Assembly (NCBI GenBank): GCA_900708905.1
Contig: CAADRB010000017.1
Coordinates: 1,145,445 to 1,209,444 of the forward strand
DNA: 64,000 bases
DNA from: Hymenolepis diminuta
Taxonomy: Eukaryota; Platyhelminthes; Cestoda; Cyclophyllidea; Hymenolepididae
Direction: 5' to 3'
Shown in pieces: positions 27,981 through 45,860 of this stretch. Under the pieces are notes generated by a model. The model searched no databases, was not told the DNA's origin, and worked only from the letters and a program-made list of their open reading frames with translations. The position numbers and the translations under genes are program-made. Every line of letters begins with the position of its first letter. Positions within the stretch are counted from its first letter, which is position 1.

Positions 27981-30900
27981 TAAATATGCTGACAAAATTT
28001 TTGAGCAACTTCAATTTAATCAAGTCCTTTTGCTATTAACATTAAAAGCTTATAACATATTCCAACAACAGTATGATGATAAAAGAAATCACTAATCCAT
28101 TGTCTAAGGAAATAAACTGATAAATTTTTTCACTACTACTGCGATTTATATGGAGAGATATTTTGCTTTCGACATTACATTAACTGAAGGGGAGGAGTGG
28201 AAGTAATATTTGAAGACATCAATCTTGAAAATGAGAATGAGAGAAGATAATGTTAATAGAGGCTTGGCTTTTGAAGGATATTGAGGGAAAATCGAAATGG
28301 ATGTCAATTTTCATGAAAAAGGTCAGCATCCAAGTGTAATCTCTAAACCGTTTCTGATTTACTAATTAGAAGGGGAGTAGAAGAAAGTGCATGTGTGAAA
28401 CTATGCTACATGGCAGTTAAATGTGAAGGCTAGTAATTCTACTTGCATATTATTTTACTGTTCCGCCTCATTCAGTAATTATTAAAAGGTGTTCAAGTTT
28501 GCTTCAGATTATTGCTGGCTTTCATCAAACGTTTTCAAAATACAGACTGTTAGCCTCATATAAGGTCATTTAAGAACCGGAAATTTAGTAATATACAAAA
28601 AATATATCCTAAATACTCTCGAGTTTTCGGAAGATTTTGAAATACCGACAGAAAAAAAATTATTCGAACTGAGACCGAGATAATCATGTCAAGTTTTCTT
28701 TTCCTAACAAAGATCATTTGATGAAACTGTTTCCATTCTGTTGCCCAAAAATTTGGATCGTGATGCTCTTTTTTTCCGGAAATGACTAAGACAGTTCATC
28801 AAAGACTACCTTCTTTTTTATTTGGTGTCATATATCCCTTTAGTTATCAAGAGAGATGTCACAAGGCTTGGAGCTTTAAAGAGACCAATAATTATTGCCT
28901 CCAGACTTTAAAGTTGACACTGGTTGACTGTAACATTTTGAGACGTTAATATCCAGGAAACGGAACAGTAACGGCAATTATATGTCTGACTATTCCATAT
29001 GCCCGATAATTAAGGAATGGACTTATTGGAATTCCTCAGATTAGGCTCCAACGAAAAAGTGTAATGAAAAACTATAGGGAAGAGTTTTTGTTTTCATTCA
29101 AAATTTCTCTTTGTGCCTCCCCATTTAAAACTGAAATCTCTAACCTTGGTATTTATATTAACTAACCTACATATAAAGGAGTATTTACGAATAAATTTGT
29201 TCAAGGATTTCATTTGTTTCAGTAGAAAACATTCATAAGAACATGAAACAAATTGTATAGAAATTCACAAAGAAAGATGACTCATAACCAACAGATTTGA
29301 GCATTCATAGTGTCTACACGATAATGACACCTTAACCATAGGAATTTTTGTGTGGTTCCTATGCATGCACTTATAAAATTTCAGTTCCTATAAGTAACGT
29401 TTATTTTCTACGTCCCATCAACTACCAGTTATTTTCGCTATGGGCCCTAGAATCAAGTCAATGTTTACCTAATCATACTTGATTGTATTTGTACAAACAG
29501 GGTCCCCTCGTTAATGCCTTGCGGTGACATTTTCTCAGCGGCTAGAAATCCCGCTTAGAGTCACAACTAGTGGTTAATGTAAACAGACCCTTTTTTATGC
29601 ATGTGGCTGCTAACCGGGCCTAGCCGCAAACGTCTCCCCCCGGTCATTAATGCTTCGTCCTCCTGCGGAGACAAGTTGGAATATTTCCCCATAGGAAATG
29701 CCTCAGTAAAATAATTTCATAGCCAACTTGAATTTGCATAATTATCTTTATTGTTATTACTCAATATTTCCAAGTGTTAATCTTGGAAAGCATCTGAATA
29801 GAGAAAACAGTAAATTGCCCAGTAAGGTATGAGAAAGAGGAAGGGGTTAATTATATTTGTATAAAGAAGTCAGAACATTACAAATGTTGCTACATTTGAA
29901 TTCTTAAGCATCGAATTGTCCATATTGTCATAAAGAAAAAGATCATTCTATATAACTTAATACTCAATCTTTATATTTCGACTCCTAGGTTCACAGGTGG
30001 GATTGTATCCATAATATACATGGTTGACCGGTTGGTTCGATTCCTCAGTTTATTTGTATCTTTTACAGCTAAAAGAGGCAGATGTAACGGGTAATGATAT
30101 CATTGTACTTAGCATCACTAACGACAGTCTCACTCGCTATGAATTGATTTATCAAAATATTGATTTCCTTAATATTAAAATATAAAAATTTCGAGTATAA
30201 CTCTTACCTTTTTCCTTTTCGACCTTTACAAAGCAATACTTGTATTTACAAAGAAAAGGAGATTATGAAGTGATAAAATTCGAATTAGTGAAATGTAATA
30301 TAAACTCAAGCTTACTCTCGAGAGATTTAAACTATTAAGTGTTGAATTTACATATTTTGCGATGCAACAAGTAATTCGTCTTCGGAACTCGGCCTAATGG
30401 CTTGTTAAACCCTTCCACTGCATTTCGTACCTGTCGAATTGTGACTTAAATTTAAATATAAATGTACTTCATTGAATTCATCATATAAAGTCACTTAATG
30501 ATGGATTTTTACAAATGGTGTTAGCTTTTGATGGAAAAAACGAAAAGAGTTATTGAGAGTAGACGTGTTCCGTGTCTCATCCCATTTTCCTCCTTTATAC
30601 GATGTATGTCGCAGTTCATTTAAATATAGGTATACACTGTTTTTATTTCCATTTTAAACAAAATTGTTACTGGATCAGGATTGTGTAAACCCAATTTGGA
30701 TTACCTGTGTACCGAGTTTGGTAAAATATTTGTTGAAATATGTGATATTTATTCGAAGGAATCCGGTTACAGCCACTTCAGTATTTATGCCTTTGTGTAT
30801 ATGCATAAAATCGAGGATCCCAGATTGTTTATCCATTTCTGCGGAAGGTGAAGTGATCATAAAAAGCCAATAACTCTCTGTGTCCTTGCGTCCTTAGTTA

Positions 30901-33280
30901 ATGTGTACCGCAAGCCTCGTCACCACAGGGGAGTCGTGGTGACATTTCTTTTGCGACTATATGAGGGGATAGTGTAAACATAATCGCGGAAGCAGTAGTA
31001 GCAGTAGCAGAAGTTGTCGTGCTACAAACTGTGTCATGTCACAGATTGCCCTACAAACACAGAAGTACCTAATCGTGGCTTAGGGACAAATCTGGTTGTT
31101 GTGTTACTAGTGACTCGGCAGAAATAGTATTCTATCAAGCCAAAGTCAGAAAATTAGGTGGACTTTAGTGACTAAAGATGCAAAATTGGCTTTTAGGCTT
31201 TTCATTTACTGAAAAAGGGGAGAAGAAAAGGGAGCATGTTTGGAGTCTTATTTTAAAGTTCTAAGAGCAATCAAACCTCGAATGGTATTCAATCTCATCT
31301 ACTTCACTTTTCCCAGTAGGTATAAAACGTTATGTGCTCTGATATTTCTTTTTATTTAAAAATTTTGCAAGTTTAATCTTGGAAAATTATCTGAATACCG
31401 CGAGAAGTACATAATTCACCTTATCATCGTCTTTTGTTCTAAAATTCAAATTATCATAAGTTTCTTGGTGAATTCGATTACGCGATGTTCTTAGCAGTTG
31501 GGTAAATTTATCTCTCACCCTAACCAAGAGTAGCCTACCGATACTTCCGTTTTCATTCTAGTAGATCCCAATGGAGTGCAAGCAAAGCGAATTCAATTTC
31601 ATAACTGTTTCATGTGCTTGAACAATTGGAATATTAAAATGTAACTGGAATCGTTGATTGAATTAAGAAAAAGATGGTGATCGAAATTATTCATTAGTTA
31701 AATTTCGATTAAAATTAATCAAAAATTACAAATTAAATGATTTAATTGTAAATGTAATAGCAATTAATCTTATTGTTAAAAATGAAATGCTTTTGTTTGA
31801 CTGACGCCACAATTTCAATGCGGCGCCATTTTCATAGGAAAGCATGAAAACACATAGAAATAAAAAATTAAGCCTTAAAAGTGGGAAGACTGTTTCATTA
31901 TATCCAATTGAGGACAGGAAATATTCTTCGGAATACTCCTTTCATTTATTGGCATTAGTCAAAAGTTTTGAGTCAATTAAACGTCAAAATTCCTTAAAAG
32001 CCAGTATTAATAATATCTTCTTCATAAAGAAAATTCATATTTTATTACCCTTTAATCGATACTATTGGTTAATGCCATTCGCATCACTGGACAAACACTG
32101 ATGAAAATTAATTCTGTGACCTCTAACTTAACAGAGGCACACGTTTTCCACTGCGAAGTTCATCGCTACATCACAATAATAATAAAATGAATATGATTTA
32201 AATTTCAGATATTTTGATTAGTGCTCCACGAACCCTTATTTCAGACTTTGAGAAGGGGCGTTTCGAGCTTTTTTCTCTCTGTTACGGTGAGAACCAATTG
32301 ATGCTTTTGCTTGTATCAAGATTGGTCACAGTTAAATCGTTACATTCTTTCGTGTGTGCGTGTGGTTTTGTGAGAACTAGGCCACTACATTAATTAACGT
32401 CTCAGATCTAGATTCATTCACTGAAAGCAATACAATTATAGCAAGTAAACCTGTCATATTCAGACACCTGTAAATTCAAATAGCCATTATTATTGACATG
32501 TTTAGTGGACAAAATCATTAATTTTTTTAATGTTAAAAGTTTGAAACCATAATCAGATAGGTATATTTGATATATTCTTTCATTATATGCTTAAATAAAG
32601 AAAGGGAAGCTCTTATACAACTGGGAAACTCTCAGAAGTATGATCATTAACGGAAAAAGAGCCACTCTTGTGTTAAAGTAATCCATAGAGGATGGAAATA
32701 ATTCGAGGTATAGTAAAAATTCTCAAGCCCAATAAAGAAGAAAGGTTAATACCAATCATCCTGTAACCTCTGATTGATATATTCTCATTCAGCAACCCTT
32801 TAGTTGATCGTTAGCTATCAGTGTGGTTATCCCTTCCGATAACTGGAATTTCGCCACTAAATATAGGAATCAAAGCCACTATTTATTAACCATTATAACA
32901 GTATCATGTATTATAGCCCATCTAACTTCACCTATATTACTAAAAATTTAAAGAAAGAGGGTGAGAAATATTTTCAAAAATTCGACTTTCATGATTCGTC
33001 ACCTGGATCATCATATTTAGCGTCTATTGACCGGCTGTTAAATTATGGCGCCAGTTCAATTCATGTTTTCTTCAAAAGGTCGTGAAAGTAGAATCATCTT
33101 ACATGACATTAAGTGGCTTTCATGATCTTAACATAGTTTAACTGCGATGGCTGAAATCATAGAATTAGCAGAGCTCTATAAGCAGTGTTCACTCAAGGTG
33201 AAGAGATATATTTGTTAGACTTACTGTTAACCTATTTCCCACAATGAAAAAATGGAACATTTTCTGCTTTATTGTTGGTT

Positions 33281-33300
33281 ATAATAATAATAATAATAAT
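33281..33300. repeat. ATA trinucleotide repeat
   Basis: An uninterrupted run of nearly seven ATA units. Confidence 0.9.
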
Positions 33301-36033
33301 TTTACTCAAATTATAAATTGGTAAAAATCCACATCAGGTATGAGTTTCATTACTGTTTGGGCATAAAACCACTTCGAATTTGCACTTTAAACTAGATTTC
33401 AGTGTTAACTGCGATCGTGCAACTTCCGCTCTTACACAAGTGTCAATTTCCTAAAGTTGTCTTCTTTAAAATTCCAACAGTAATTCTCATTTCCGGAAGT
33501 GAAGTTTCAGTGGTTGTGGATTTAAATGAAACGTCAATAAAGCAAAATGCAGTTCAGGCTCTACACTAACAATTCACATCTCCAAATCATCATGATTGCA
33601 GTATGCATTGTAATTAAAGCCGGATTAATATTTAAGCCGCTATTTAATTTTTTTCTGTCAGATGACTGTCCAAGATAGAAAAATCTACTTGTCATTCACC
33701 GATTGTCATGTTCTTTGCAAGCTTTTAATTTATTTCTAAGTTGTACTCCTATACAAGACTGACGCTGTGCAATGCGATTGAGTAGTAGCTCCCTATATAA
33801 AAAGCATATAATTTATCAGTGTTTTTATATAAAACATATGGGAAGAGCTCTCATTAACCATTTACTCTCCGTTTGCTAAATCACTTGGAAGCAAATTATC
33901 GAATCGATGGCCTTGAGACTTGCATCTATATGCTCACATACTGCGAACATTAGCGAATATTTGAACGTCTGCAGGTCTTTTTAATTTCCAAACACTATGT
34001 TGTTTTTGTACTACTGACTTCTGTGAATTTGAGAAGGGGAGGTCAGGTAGAAAATTATAATTACTAATTTTAAAAGACTCCTGCTCGTGGTTGTAAAAAT
34101 CTGCAAATGAATGGAAGTAGTATGACAAACGATTCAATTAAATCAACTAGTCAGCAAGCTTTGAATGTCATTCACTCCTACTCACTTAGATACGCAGAGA
34201 TCAATTCATGAAAATTGAGTTTTGGAGCTCTTAACCCATTGTAGCCCAAAGTAACCCTCTCTGGGAAAGAAGGCGAATCAATAATTCCAGAATTCGCACA
34301 AGGCAGAACCTCTGACCTCTTAACTTTGTCATATACTCCTATACTCTGTCTCATCCCACATTGGACTATTTTGTTATTTCTCTAGTCAGAATCCTATTCC
34401 ATACTTAAAGTTTGCAATTTTTGCTTTATTTTGAAAAATTATTATTATTTTAAACGCGAAAATCTCCTTATCTGAAATATGGAATTCATAATTTGCTCTC
34501 TTTGTACAGCATGCAGGTAAGTCAAATGACATTCCGCGAAAAATTATCCCACACTTCAAGAAACGGCTAATTTATAATTTCCTGCTCCCCATTTATCAAA
34601 TAACTGACTTCTTAGCCAAGTTATAAATTTTCAGTCTTTGAAACCATAGTCAAATTTCTCAGGGAAATGAAACGGTCCGGGAATTTTTAGCGCCTTCCCA
34701 TTAACTTTACTGATCTCATTTAGAGATATCGTAATTGTGCCCAACTGATGGGAAAAATGAAACAAGTAATTCACTTATTGCAGTAATTTGCTCTTGAATA
34801 CAATGTAGGTGTTTTCATTTAGGCATTTGGGATAAATTTATATTTCTCAAACATTTTAAGGGAAGTGTTAATAGCACGCAACTTGAACAGAGAAAACATA
34901 TCCACCACCCCATTTTAATAATATTAGCCATCCATATCACTGGTTGTGTGTCAATGGTCTCTGACTTGGCGGATGTGCTCGTTAAAAACTTCGATGAATT
35001 TATATATGTCCTTGACATCCTTTCTGAATAACTTGAGCTTCATAAAGAAAGAGTGTGGATGTATTATAGACGAATTGGTAACCATCCAGATCACTCAAGT
35101 TATCATCTTGCTCAAATAGGTGTCTAAGCGGAAGCTTCCAAAATGATTGATAAAACTGCTTCCTCGTAATATTTTAAAGTCGCTCTGGAAAAATGTTTGA
35201 GTTGGCAATTTATTATTCATAAATATGTTACAAACAGGGTACTAGAGCCATACAATTTTGTTAAGTTTCATTCGGTTTCTTCACAGTTATCAGAGACTTT
35301 ATCAAATATTTCAATTATAAAATAGACCTTAATTTCTATGGTCACCAAAATAAGAAATAATAAAAAGCAATTAAGGGATGTTTGATTGACATTTACAAGA
35401 CACTATTTGGTCATTTAAACGGATTTTTAGAGAGAATTATTCCCGATCTCCCAGTTACTCAGTTCAGAGCTCTGGGCGCATCATTTGAAAACGTAGGAGA
35501 TTAGTCCTAGTGCTTGAACTGTCACATCAGCAAAAAATACTTCTTAACCTCTTAACTAGAATTCTGTAATAATAATATTTTTATTACTGCCTTGTTAATA
35601 ACTTGTCTCCAATCCATCACCTCCTATTTGTAACACTGAACTATTCCACGTGTTTGGATGATCCGCCAATATTAAAAACTGTACGTTTTTTACGTGACTA
35701 ACGGTAGCAACAACAGTGAAATTTAGAGAAGAAAATAATCAGATGAATTTAATGTAACTTGCGAATCAAAACACATTTTTTTATGTTTGGCGATGTATCG
35801 AAAATGTAATACAGAAAAAACAGTACATCCCTTTAAATACGAGTTTTCTTGAAATGCTACTTTATATAGATCGCTGTTTTATGAAAATTAATTTTTTCTA
35901 CATTCCAGTTCATTTTCTTTCTGGTTTTTCTTCGATAATGCCTGGATAAATCAGTCGAGTCACCGCAATTATACAGTGTTAAATGTCATCGGGAGCAGAG
36001 AGATGTTTATGCCAGTCGAAGTCTTCGGTATGT

Positions 36034-36178
36034 TGCGGTAGCCTTTTAAGGGAAATGTGGGAGGATGACATCGATTAAGGCCCTGTGACCGCAGCGGGTT
36101 GACATTAAGATGTGTGGTTGAGGCAATTAACCTGGCGTGTCCTCTTCTAATATAAACAGTGCAGTAATAGCACTGCGA
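36034..36178. promoter_or_regulatory. Cluster of three RUNX-type sites beside a small hairpin
   Basis: TGCGGT (36034-36039), ACCGCA (36088-36093) and TGTGGT (36113-36118) fall within 85 bases, about 3 kb beyond the 3' end of runx. A perfect 6-bp stem, CAGTGC and GCACTG with a 7-base loop, follows near 36160-36178. The patch is richer in G+C than its surroundings. A regulatory role is inferred from site density only. Confidence 0.35.
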
Positions 36179-39006
36179 CTAATCGCATTCCATCCTAGAA
36201 GAGTGCAGAAGAGGAAGCTACAATTTCTGGGTTATGTGGCTATTGGAATTACCGACCGGGCTGCTTAATGAGAATAGCAAGAAAGAAAGTCGTTAATAAG
36301 AGAGACCATTTTGATAAATATTGCAAAAAAGAACACCTTATTTCACTATGTGCTTCGGTGGCGCTACTAATTAACTAGTCAAAATATCAATGCTTAACAA
36401 TATACATCAAGTTAGTTTAGGTGACTTTATTATGCGAATTTCTCATATTGGAGGCTACAGAAAACTTCCCCTCTTGTCAAGTCCAGTTTTTTAGCACTCC
36501 TCTAGCAATTCAAATAAGCACTATCATGCTGACTGGATCGACCCGCTCTTCATTTCTGCAATTGTCAAATAAATCTTATAAATCCGACAAACTTTTTATG
36601 ATTTAATTGGTATTACTCCTTAATTGTGGAGATATTAAAATTATTTGCTTGAGGTCAAAGTTTGTGAGAATTAAAAGAAAAAGGATTTTTTTGCTCTATT
36701 TAGGTATTCAGGAAAATGACCTTCTAATGACCCAAGTAATATCGATTTTTACTGACTCTCAATCGTTACATTTACGTAACTATTTCCTCACGCCTTTGTT
36801 GGAGACCGTTTCAACCACATCAATCTTTATAAAAGTTTGCAATTCGATTTTTAGTTAATTTTCAATTATTCAGTGATCAAATAATGGTGCAAGCATAGTT
36901 AAAGTAACTGAGAGATTTTAAAAGTCAGAATTGAGAATTTTGAGATAGTAGAAGTGTTCTATTGCATATACTTCGTTAGCATTGCAGTTGAAGTGTAGGT
37001 TTATAGTCGGAGAACTGGAATTTAGCACTCATCAACAACTATCCAGTTGACTATGCAACTCATCTAAATATTTAATGCTAGTTAAGAACAGGGCAGAAAA
37101 TGTAGTTTTCTTATCAAAGTAACCAATAAACTTCCTATCTGGTCAACAAAAGCGTCGAATATTGCTTTCCTTCAAGAGATATAGATTATATTATTGAAAG
37201 ACTCCTGATAGAAATCCTCATTATCATCTCATTTAATCTATTCAAATCTATGTTTATATTAAATGAATAGCAAAAGTAGATGTAGATTTTTTTCTCTATC
37301 TCTCCTGCTATCACTAATGCCGCGGTTAGGGGATAATGTAAACAGAGAGTCAAAGACAAGGAGAGAAGGGATGCCTGGGCTACAAACCCCGGGACATGCC
37401 ACAAATTCCCCACCCCTTCCCCACCACATTATACCACCATCTCGTTTCCTCTTACAGGGAAACAAGCCTGCTTGCATATATATGTACATACTTCCGACGA
37501 ATATATGGGACCATTCTGAATAACCGCATTCAAGCACAGAAATGCTGCTTGTTTACAAGAAATCATCATGGCTGTGCAGCTAGCTACTTCGGAAAAGGCT
37601 ACCTGCAATCTCACCTCCGCAATATGTGCTGGATTCTGCTAACCCATTTAGGTTTAAGAAGTCCAATTTCTTGAGCCTTGATTGTTATAATAATATCATT
37701 TTTAATTATTTGGATACATTAGTATCAGTTCTAAGAAAAGATCATTGCATTTAGGATATCCTAGAGATCCTGTCAATACAGTGATACATGTTCTACTTGT
37801 CAGCAGCCACAGCGTGGCTTTTGGTTTTATAACCTGTATCTTATCAAGCTGATGAATATAATGATGCCACCAGAATTTGATAAATGAAGCCATTCTTTCA
37901 GAGGGATACCCTTACACCATCTAGCAGTTCCTAAATAGAGAGGGAGAATCAACTTTATTGTGAACTTTTCTGGAAGCCAAAAAGGCATACACCAATGATA
38001 TGACTGATTTAAATTGGCAAATAACTCCGTATTTTAGACCGACAGTTGAAATGTTTTTTACTTGAAACTATCCGACAAAATTGTCATTATTCATTAAATG
38101 AAAGGTATCAGTTATCTTTCCAGACGTCTTTTGTTTTTAATATGAGAAACAAAGGGACACGCTTTCAGCTGAAAACTGAGATACATTTCACGAAAGAATC
38201 CTCTCAGCTTTCAGCTTGGGGTGATGATTTCATTGATAAGATCAACAAAGATATTGTATAAAAAGCAGACGGAGAATTTAATTTTACAGTGCCATCTTAA
38301 AAACTCATTTGAGTTCCAATTTTTCTGAAATTTCGCTGAAAGTATCAAGCCTCAAATTGTGATCAATCAATGTAAATATGTAGGGCTGAGTACACTACTT
38401 AGCAAAATCGGTTCCTCTGCAAAGAGTAATTTCCTAACTCATGATGATCAGGTATCGAGTATATAAATATTGATTATTTGAAAAATATTCCAAATAAAAT
38501 TTAAAAAACTGCAATTAAGCATGCTACTTAAACATAATAGCAAAAATGACCATTCTGACGGTATTGACAAGTTATCTATACCATTCTGCTGGGTGGATAC
38601 TGCGATCACTAAACCATGTAATAAAAGGACACCGCTCAAGCAGATATTCTACTGCCATTATTACCATACAAATACACATCCCCTTTGCAGTCATCACCTT
38701 AGGGTTCATCCTTAAGTCAGTTTTTATATAAAATTGAAATCATTCAATGAATCTAAAACCCATAGCAATATGTCTTAGTTTAACGGAATCTTTGAATTTC
38801 CTTGAGTAGGTCTCTATAATTTCCTTTATCTATCCTAGTTTCCAGACATATTCCGTAAGTAAAATTGAAAAACCAGTTGAAGTTGTTTCAAATATTTTCG
38901 AATGTAAAATTATAATCCTTTTCATTTCTTGAATAAATTCACAATACAGAGAGGGAAGAAATAAATGTTGTTAAAATGCATATTTTCTGAGTTTTCTTAA
39001 ATTTGA

Positions 39007-42282
<3,276 letters not shown>

Positions 42283-42400
42283 CCCCTGACGATTTGATGG
42301 TGGTTGCTACTGTCTCTTAATACCGCCTTACCCGCAATGTATGTGTAGGTACGCACTCGAAGTGCGGCGTGTGTGCTTCATTCGCTTTCTGGGTAGTGGT

Positions 42401-42445
42401 TTGTGTGCGCGTGTGTGTGTCTGTGTGTGGGTGTGTGTGTGCGGT
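42401..42445. repeat. GT/CA microsatellite upstream of runx
   Basis: An imperfect GT repeat on the plus strand (CA on the coding strand of runx), interrupted by GC and CT steps, lies about 150 bases upstream of the proposed transcription start. Alternating purine-pyrimidine runs of this type can adopt Z-DNA. The open frame across it is a by-product of the repeat. Confidence 0.85.
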
Positions 42446-43004
42446 ATGTGGAGTGCAGACGTGTGCCTACTAATGATTGGTCAATCACACGGCCACTTAG
42501 TGGCCGATAGTTGTGAACGATTTAACTTGGATGTTTCAATTTAGGTAGTATTGTTAACTATGGGGCAAAGTTGGCTTAAAACTGAAATTGTGACGAATCA
42601 TAGTAAGAAAAAATCATTAATAATACGAACTCTTTCCTTAAGCTATAGCAAACTACTTACTAATAACGATTTTCACAATTTTTTACGTTTCATATTTGTG
42701 TTTTAAACCCTACCAGTAATTCTGGATATGGCAATTATATAGAAGCGTAATTGTATAACCATACATCAAAATTTATGCGCGAAATAATGTATTTAGATAA
42801 ATTAGTGAGACGATGAACATTTTCATATCAAGGCCGCTGGATTTAATCATACATCGGTAATAACAAATAATAGTCATTACTGTTAAAATTCTTATGATGG
42901 GAAGTAACATTTTAGGACTTCCTCAATGAAAAACATCCATTTCGGCCATTTTTCATCTGAGTGATTGGTTATGACTTTCATCGATTGTGCACTAAGTAAT
43001 ACTG

Positions 43005-43050
43005 ATTCTGTAATACCTAGCCCTTACACCACCGGTATCCATCTTAGTTA
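43005..43050 (-). repeat. SINE-like 5' fragment, weak
   Basis: On the minus strand ACCGGTGGTGTAAGGGCTAG resembles the A-box end of the copy at 1381 (GCCGGTGGTGTACCGGTC). Only about 30 bases are similar, so chance is possible. Confidence 0.25.
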
Positions 43051-45367
43051 CTCATGAAATGGTATCTATGGAGAAAACTGTGCCTAAATTTCTATGCAAC
43101 TCAATGTGCCAAAATTTAATAAATAAATTGAAAGTAACCCAGATTTAATGCATACGAAAGTCCATCTTATATATAACAAATTTCCCACTGCGGATTTAAG
43201 CTTACTGACCAAGTCGAGAGTACTACAAATTAATGAGATATCGACACGTGGTAGGTAGCAGGTTGATGATGATGACTCGATACAAGTTTGTTCTCACATT
43301 TACTCGCCCGTTCTTCACAGCATGTTAATGAGCGGGGTGAGTGTGGGTAACTCACCCCCCATCGCCTTCCCCCATGGCTAGATGTGTATCCGCCACATAC
43401 ACGTCCAGCTTTAACCCGTTTTCTTTGTTTGTGGCTCCACCTGCCCGCATCCACAACCTAAAAAGCCAACGTCGATTAGAGTCTAGCGCGTGATACTCTG
43501 CAATAGTTCTAAATTTATTTTATTATGTTTAAAATAAATTTTACTGTATTTTCTCATAATAGTATCATGAAAAAGCCATTGATATTAGGTCGACATTAAA
43601 TTAATGGATGGGATGCAACATTAAGTGCCTCCGATCGACAAAATTGATCAGTTAATATTTGTATTACAAAGACGATTTGAATATAACTATGCAAAGCTCT
43701 AAATATTACTATTTCCAAATAGAGAAGATAAAAGTTGATAAATATTTTTTCTTGAAAACCAAGGATATCTCTGGAGGATGGTTTGTAATTTGTGCCACTC
43801 CGTTCTTAACACTTCCGATATACTTGAAAAGTTCATATCCATTGGCGATTAGTATTCAAAACAGTGTGGGAGAGTAGCACTGATTTTCATGAAAGGAGAT
43901 TTAAATTCACTTGTGGTTTCATGGCCACATATTTCACAATCCAGTTCTTATGTCGGGATAAAGCTAGTCTGAAATTGAGCAGGCTTGAAAATTGATAGTT
44001 GCACCGCTCCCTTTTTCTTTTCTGTAGAGAGTATCCTTTAAAGCTTTATAGCCAGCCTGTATTTTTAATTCAGTAGACCTTGGTAAGCAGTAAGGTAACG
44101 ACTGGAAATTCAAGTATGGACCGCAAGTATGAACTCAACTCTCAAGCTGGATTTTAAACAATCTCGTGATGGTGTTCGTTACTTCTTCACATGTAAGGAT
44201 TCTTATGCTTTCTGCACTCATTTAGCACCGTGACGAAGATAGCGCAATCTTGCATCTTCAATCTTAATTTACAGTATATTGATCTACGTGGAATTAAGAC
44301 TGTAAGATGGTTATCCATCAACAAGCGGAGTGAAAATCGTGAGTCTCAAACAAGAATAACTCTAGCTAACCATGTCAAATACAGTCAACACATCCCGTAG
44401 TGGACCTGAATAGTTTTTCTTCTTGCTAGGGTTTGATTTAAGGTGAGTAATAACAGGGGGTTATACCCGATTGATAATATGCAATTAGGTATTCCTAGTA
44501 ATATGTTTACTGTTATTTGTTTTTCTCTTTTCGTCTCTGAAAACCTGAATAAGAGATCTCTTACCCTCATTTGCTGTATCATAGCCATCGTCGATTCAAC
44601 CGGAATTTAGAAGTAGCTAGTCAGTGGTTTTGATAATTAAAAGTGTCCAAACTAAGCAGACCCTACTTCCGGAGTTGAAAATGTCGTTTGTGCAATGGGT
44701 GAAACAAAAAAAGGGGAATTGCGTGGGTTAGCATAGCAAAAGCGGAAGTGGAATGCTCGTGGTTAGCATTGTGGCATGGATTTTAATTGTCGCGAAATTG
44801 TTTTGCTCCTATTATTAGGTTTCCGTTAAAATTGTATCTGTCCTGTCTTTGATTTAGCGTAATACTTTTAATCGCCTGTCGAACAAGTTTTAGGAAAAAA
44901 CATTTCCTCACCGATTCAAAGTTTCTATCTTCTGTCTAAACCACTGAAACTGATTTCTAAGTAGCTTTAGAAAATTAAAAATATCTTAGCTAGTAGCAGT
45001 GAGTATTGAAATGGACTTGTGCTTTTTTTGGATAGTGCAGTCAACTGCCCAGTAAGCCTTGAACATTCAGAAACTTTTGGATCGAATTCAAGCTTTGCAA
45101 CATTAGGCAGTGTCGCAGACAAGAATTTCAATGAAGAAAAGCTCTATTGTTACCCTGAATTCATTATCTGCTTCTACCAGATCCTCACCTTCACCGCTTT
45201 ATTTAGTGTGCAACTACTCTCTGCGTTTTGAAACTTTCTCATGAATAAATACTGATAGGAAATGAGTAGATCAAAATAAGGATGGATTTTCTTTTAATTA
45301 TTGTCAATAATAACTAAACATTAACTATGTTGGAAACTTGATCATTCACTTTTCTTCAGTTTTTCAA

Positions 45368-45605
45368 TTAATCTAATACCACCGCTCTCATTTTTGCAAT
45401 ATCAATGTGACTATTAATTAATTCAAAAGCCCTATCTTCAAATATCTGCTCTGTGCTGTATTTCGACTTGAGCTTTTCCAGCGATGTTTCGGCATGCAAA
45501 CACGTATATTCCCCCTTGCATTTGAACTGGATGAACAATGGCCATGCGCCTAAGCACATCAACCATTTCCAAATATCTAACATCATTAATATGGCCTACA
45601 ATTAT
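45368..45605 (-). pseudogene. Possible decayed immunoglobulin-like domain fragment
   Basis: On the minus strand, after an acceptor-like TAATTGTAG, one frame reads LEMVDV and then GGIYVFACRNIAGKAQVEIQ, recalling the last strands of an I-set Ig domain (GxYxCxAxNxxGxA). The expected Cys is Phe and that frame stops at ADI. The neighbouring frame, open to 45368, reads KGEYTCLHAETSLEKLK, which also resembles the motif. Two competing frames suggest a frameshifted relic, or chance. The upstream half of an Ig domain is not visible. Confidence 0.2.
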
Positions 45606-45860
45606 TAAAAACAAATGAATTAAACTTATGAGAAATCTCCCTTTCTATTTTAAATTCAAATTGTATTCCCCTTAATCAGATTGGAATTAAGCAAAATCAG
45701 TTTTTATCATCGCTCCAATTTATCGTTTCTCGCTCCAAGATTAGATATCATTTGTGTTTTTACCAAATCATCTTAAAATGTGTCAGTTTAATCTGGTTCA
45801 CGTAGGAGGGGTGATTGACCGCCAGGTGTTTGAACACGTCTACATGACGGAAAGTGAGGA

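Larger units (their letters stand above)
27983..39006. other. Non-coding stretch downstream of runx
   Basis: No gene supported. It includes a GC-richer patch near 29.49-29.70 kb, an AGC/AGT triplet run at 30991-31011, the ATA repeat at 33.28 kb and the RUNX-site cluster at 36.03 kb. The runx 3' untranslated region must start here, but no canonical polyadenylation signal is visible on the minus strand between 38500 and 39006. Confidence 0.6.

Noticed and set aside
30034..30044. Exact polymerase III B box GGTTCGATTCC
   Set aside because: The nearest A-box-like motif is only a few bases before it and no cloverleaf forms, so it is not a tRNA gene; possibly a SINE scrap.
37186..37674. Several overlapping frames on both strands
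   Set aside because: They overlap each other in a GC-richer patch with no recognisable domain; length is due to few stops in GC-rich sequence.
42341..42544. Frame rich in Cys and Val beside runx
   Set aside because: It is the translation of the GT microsatellite.
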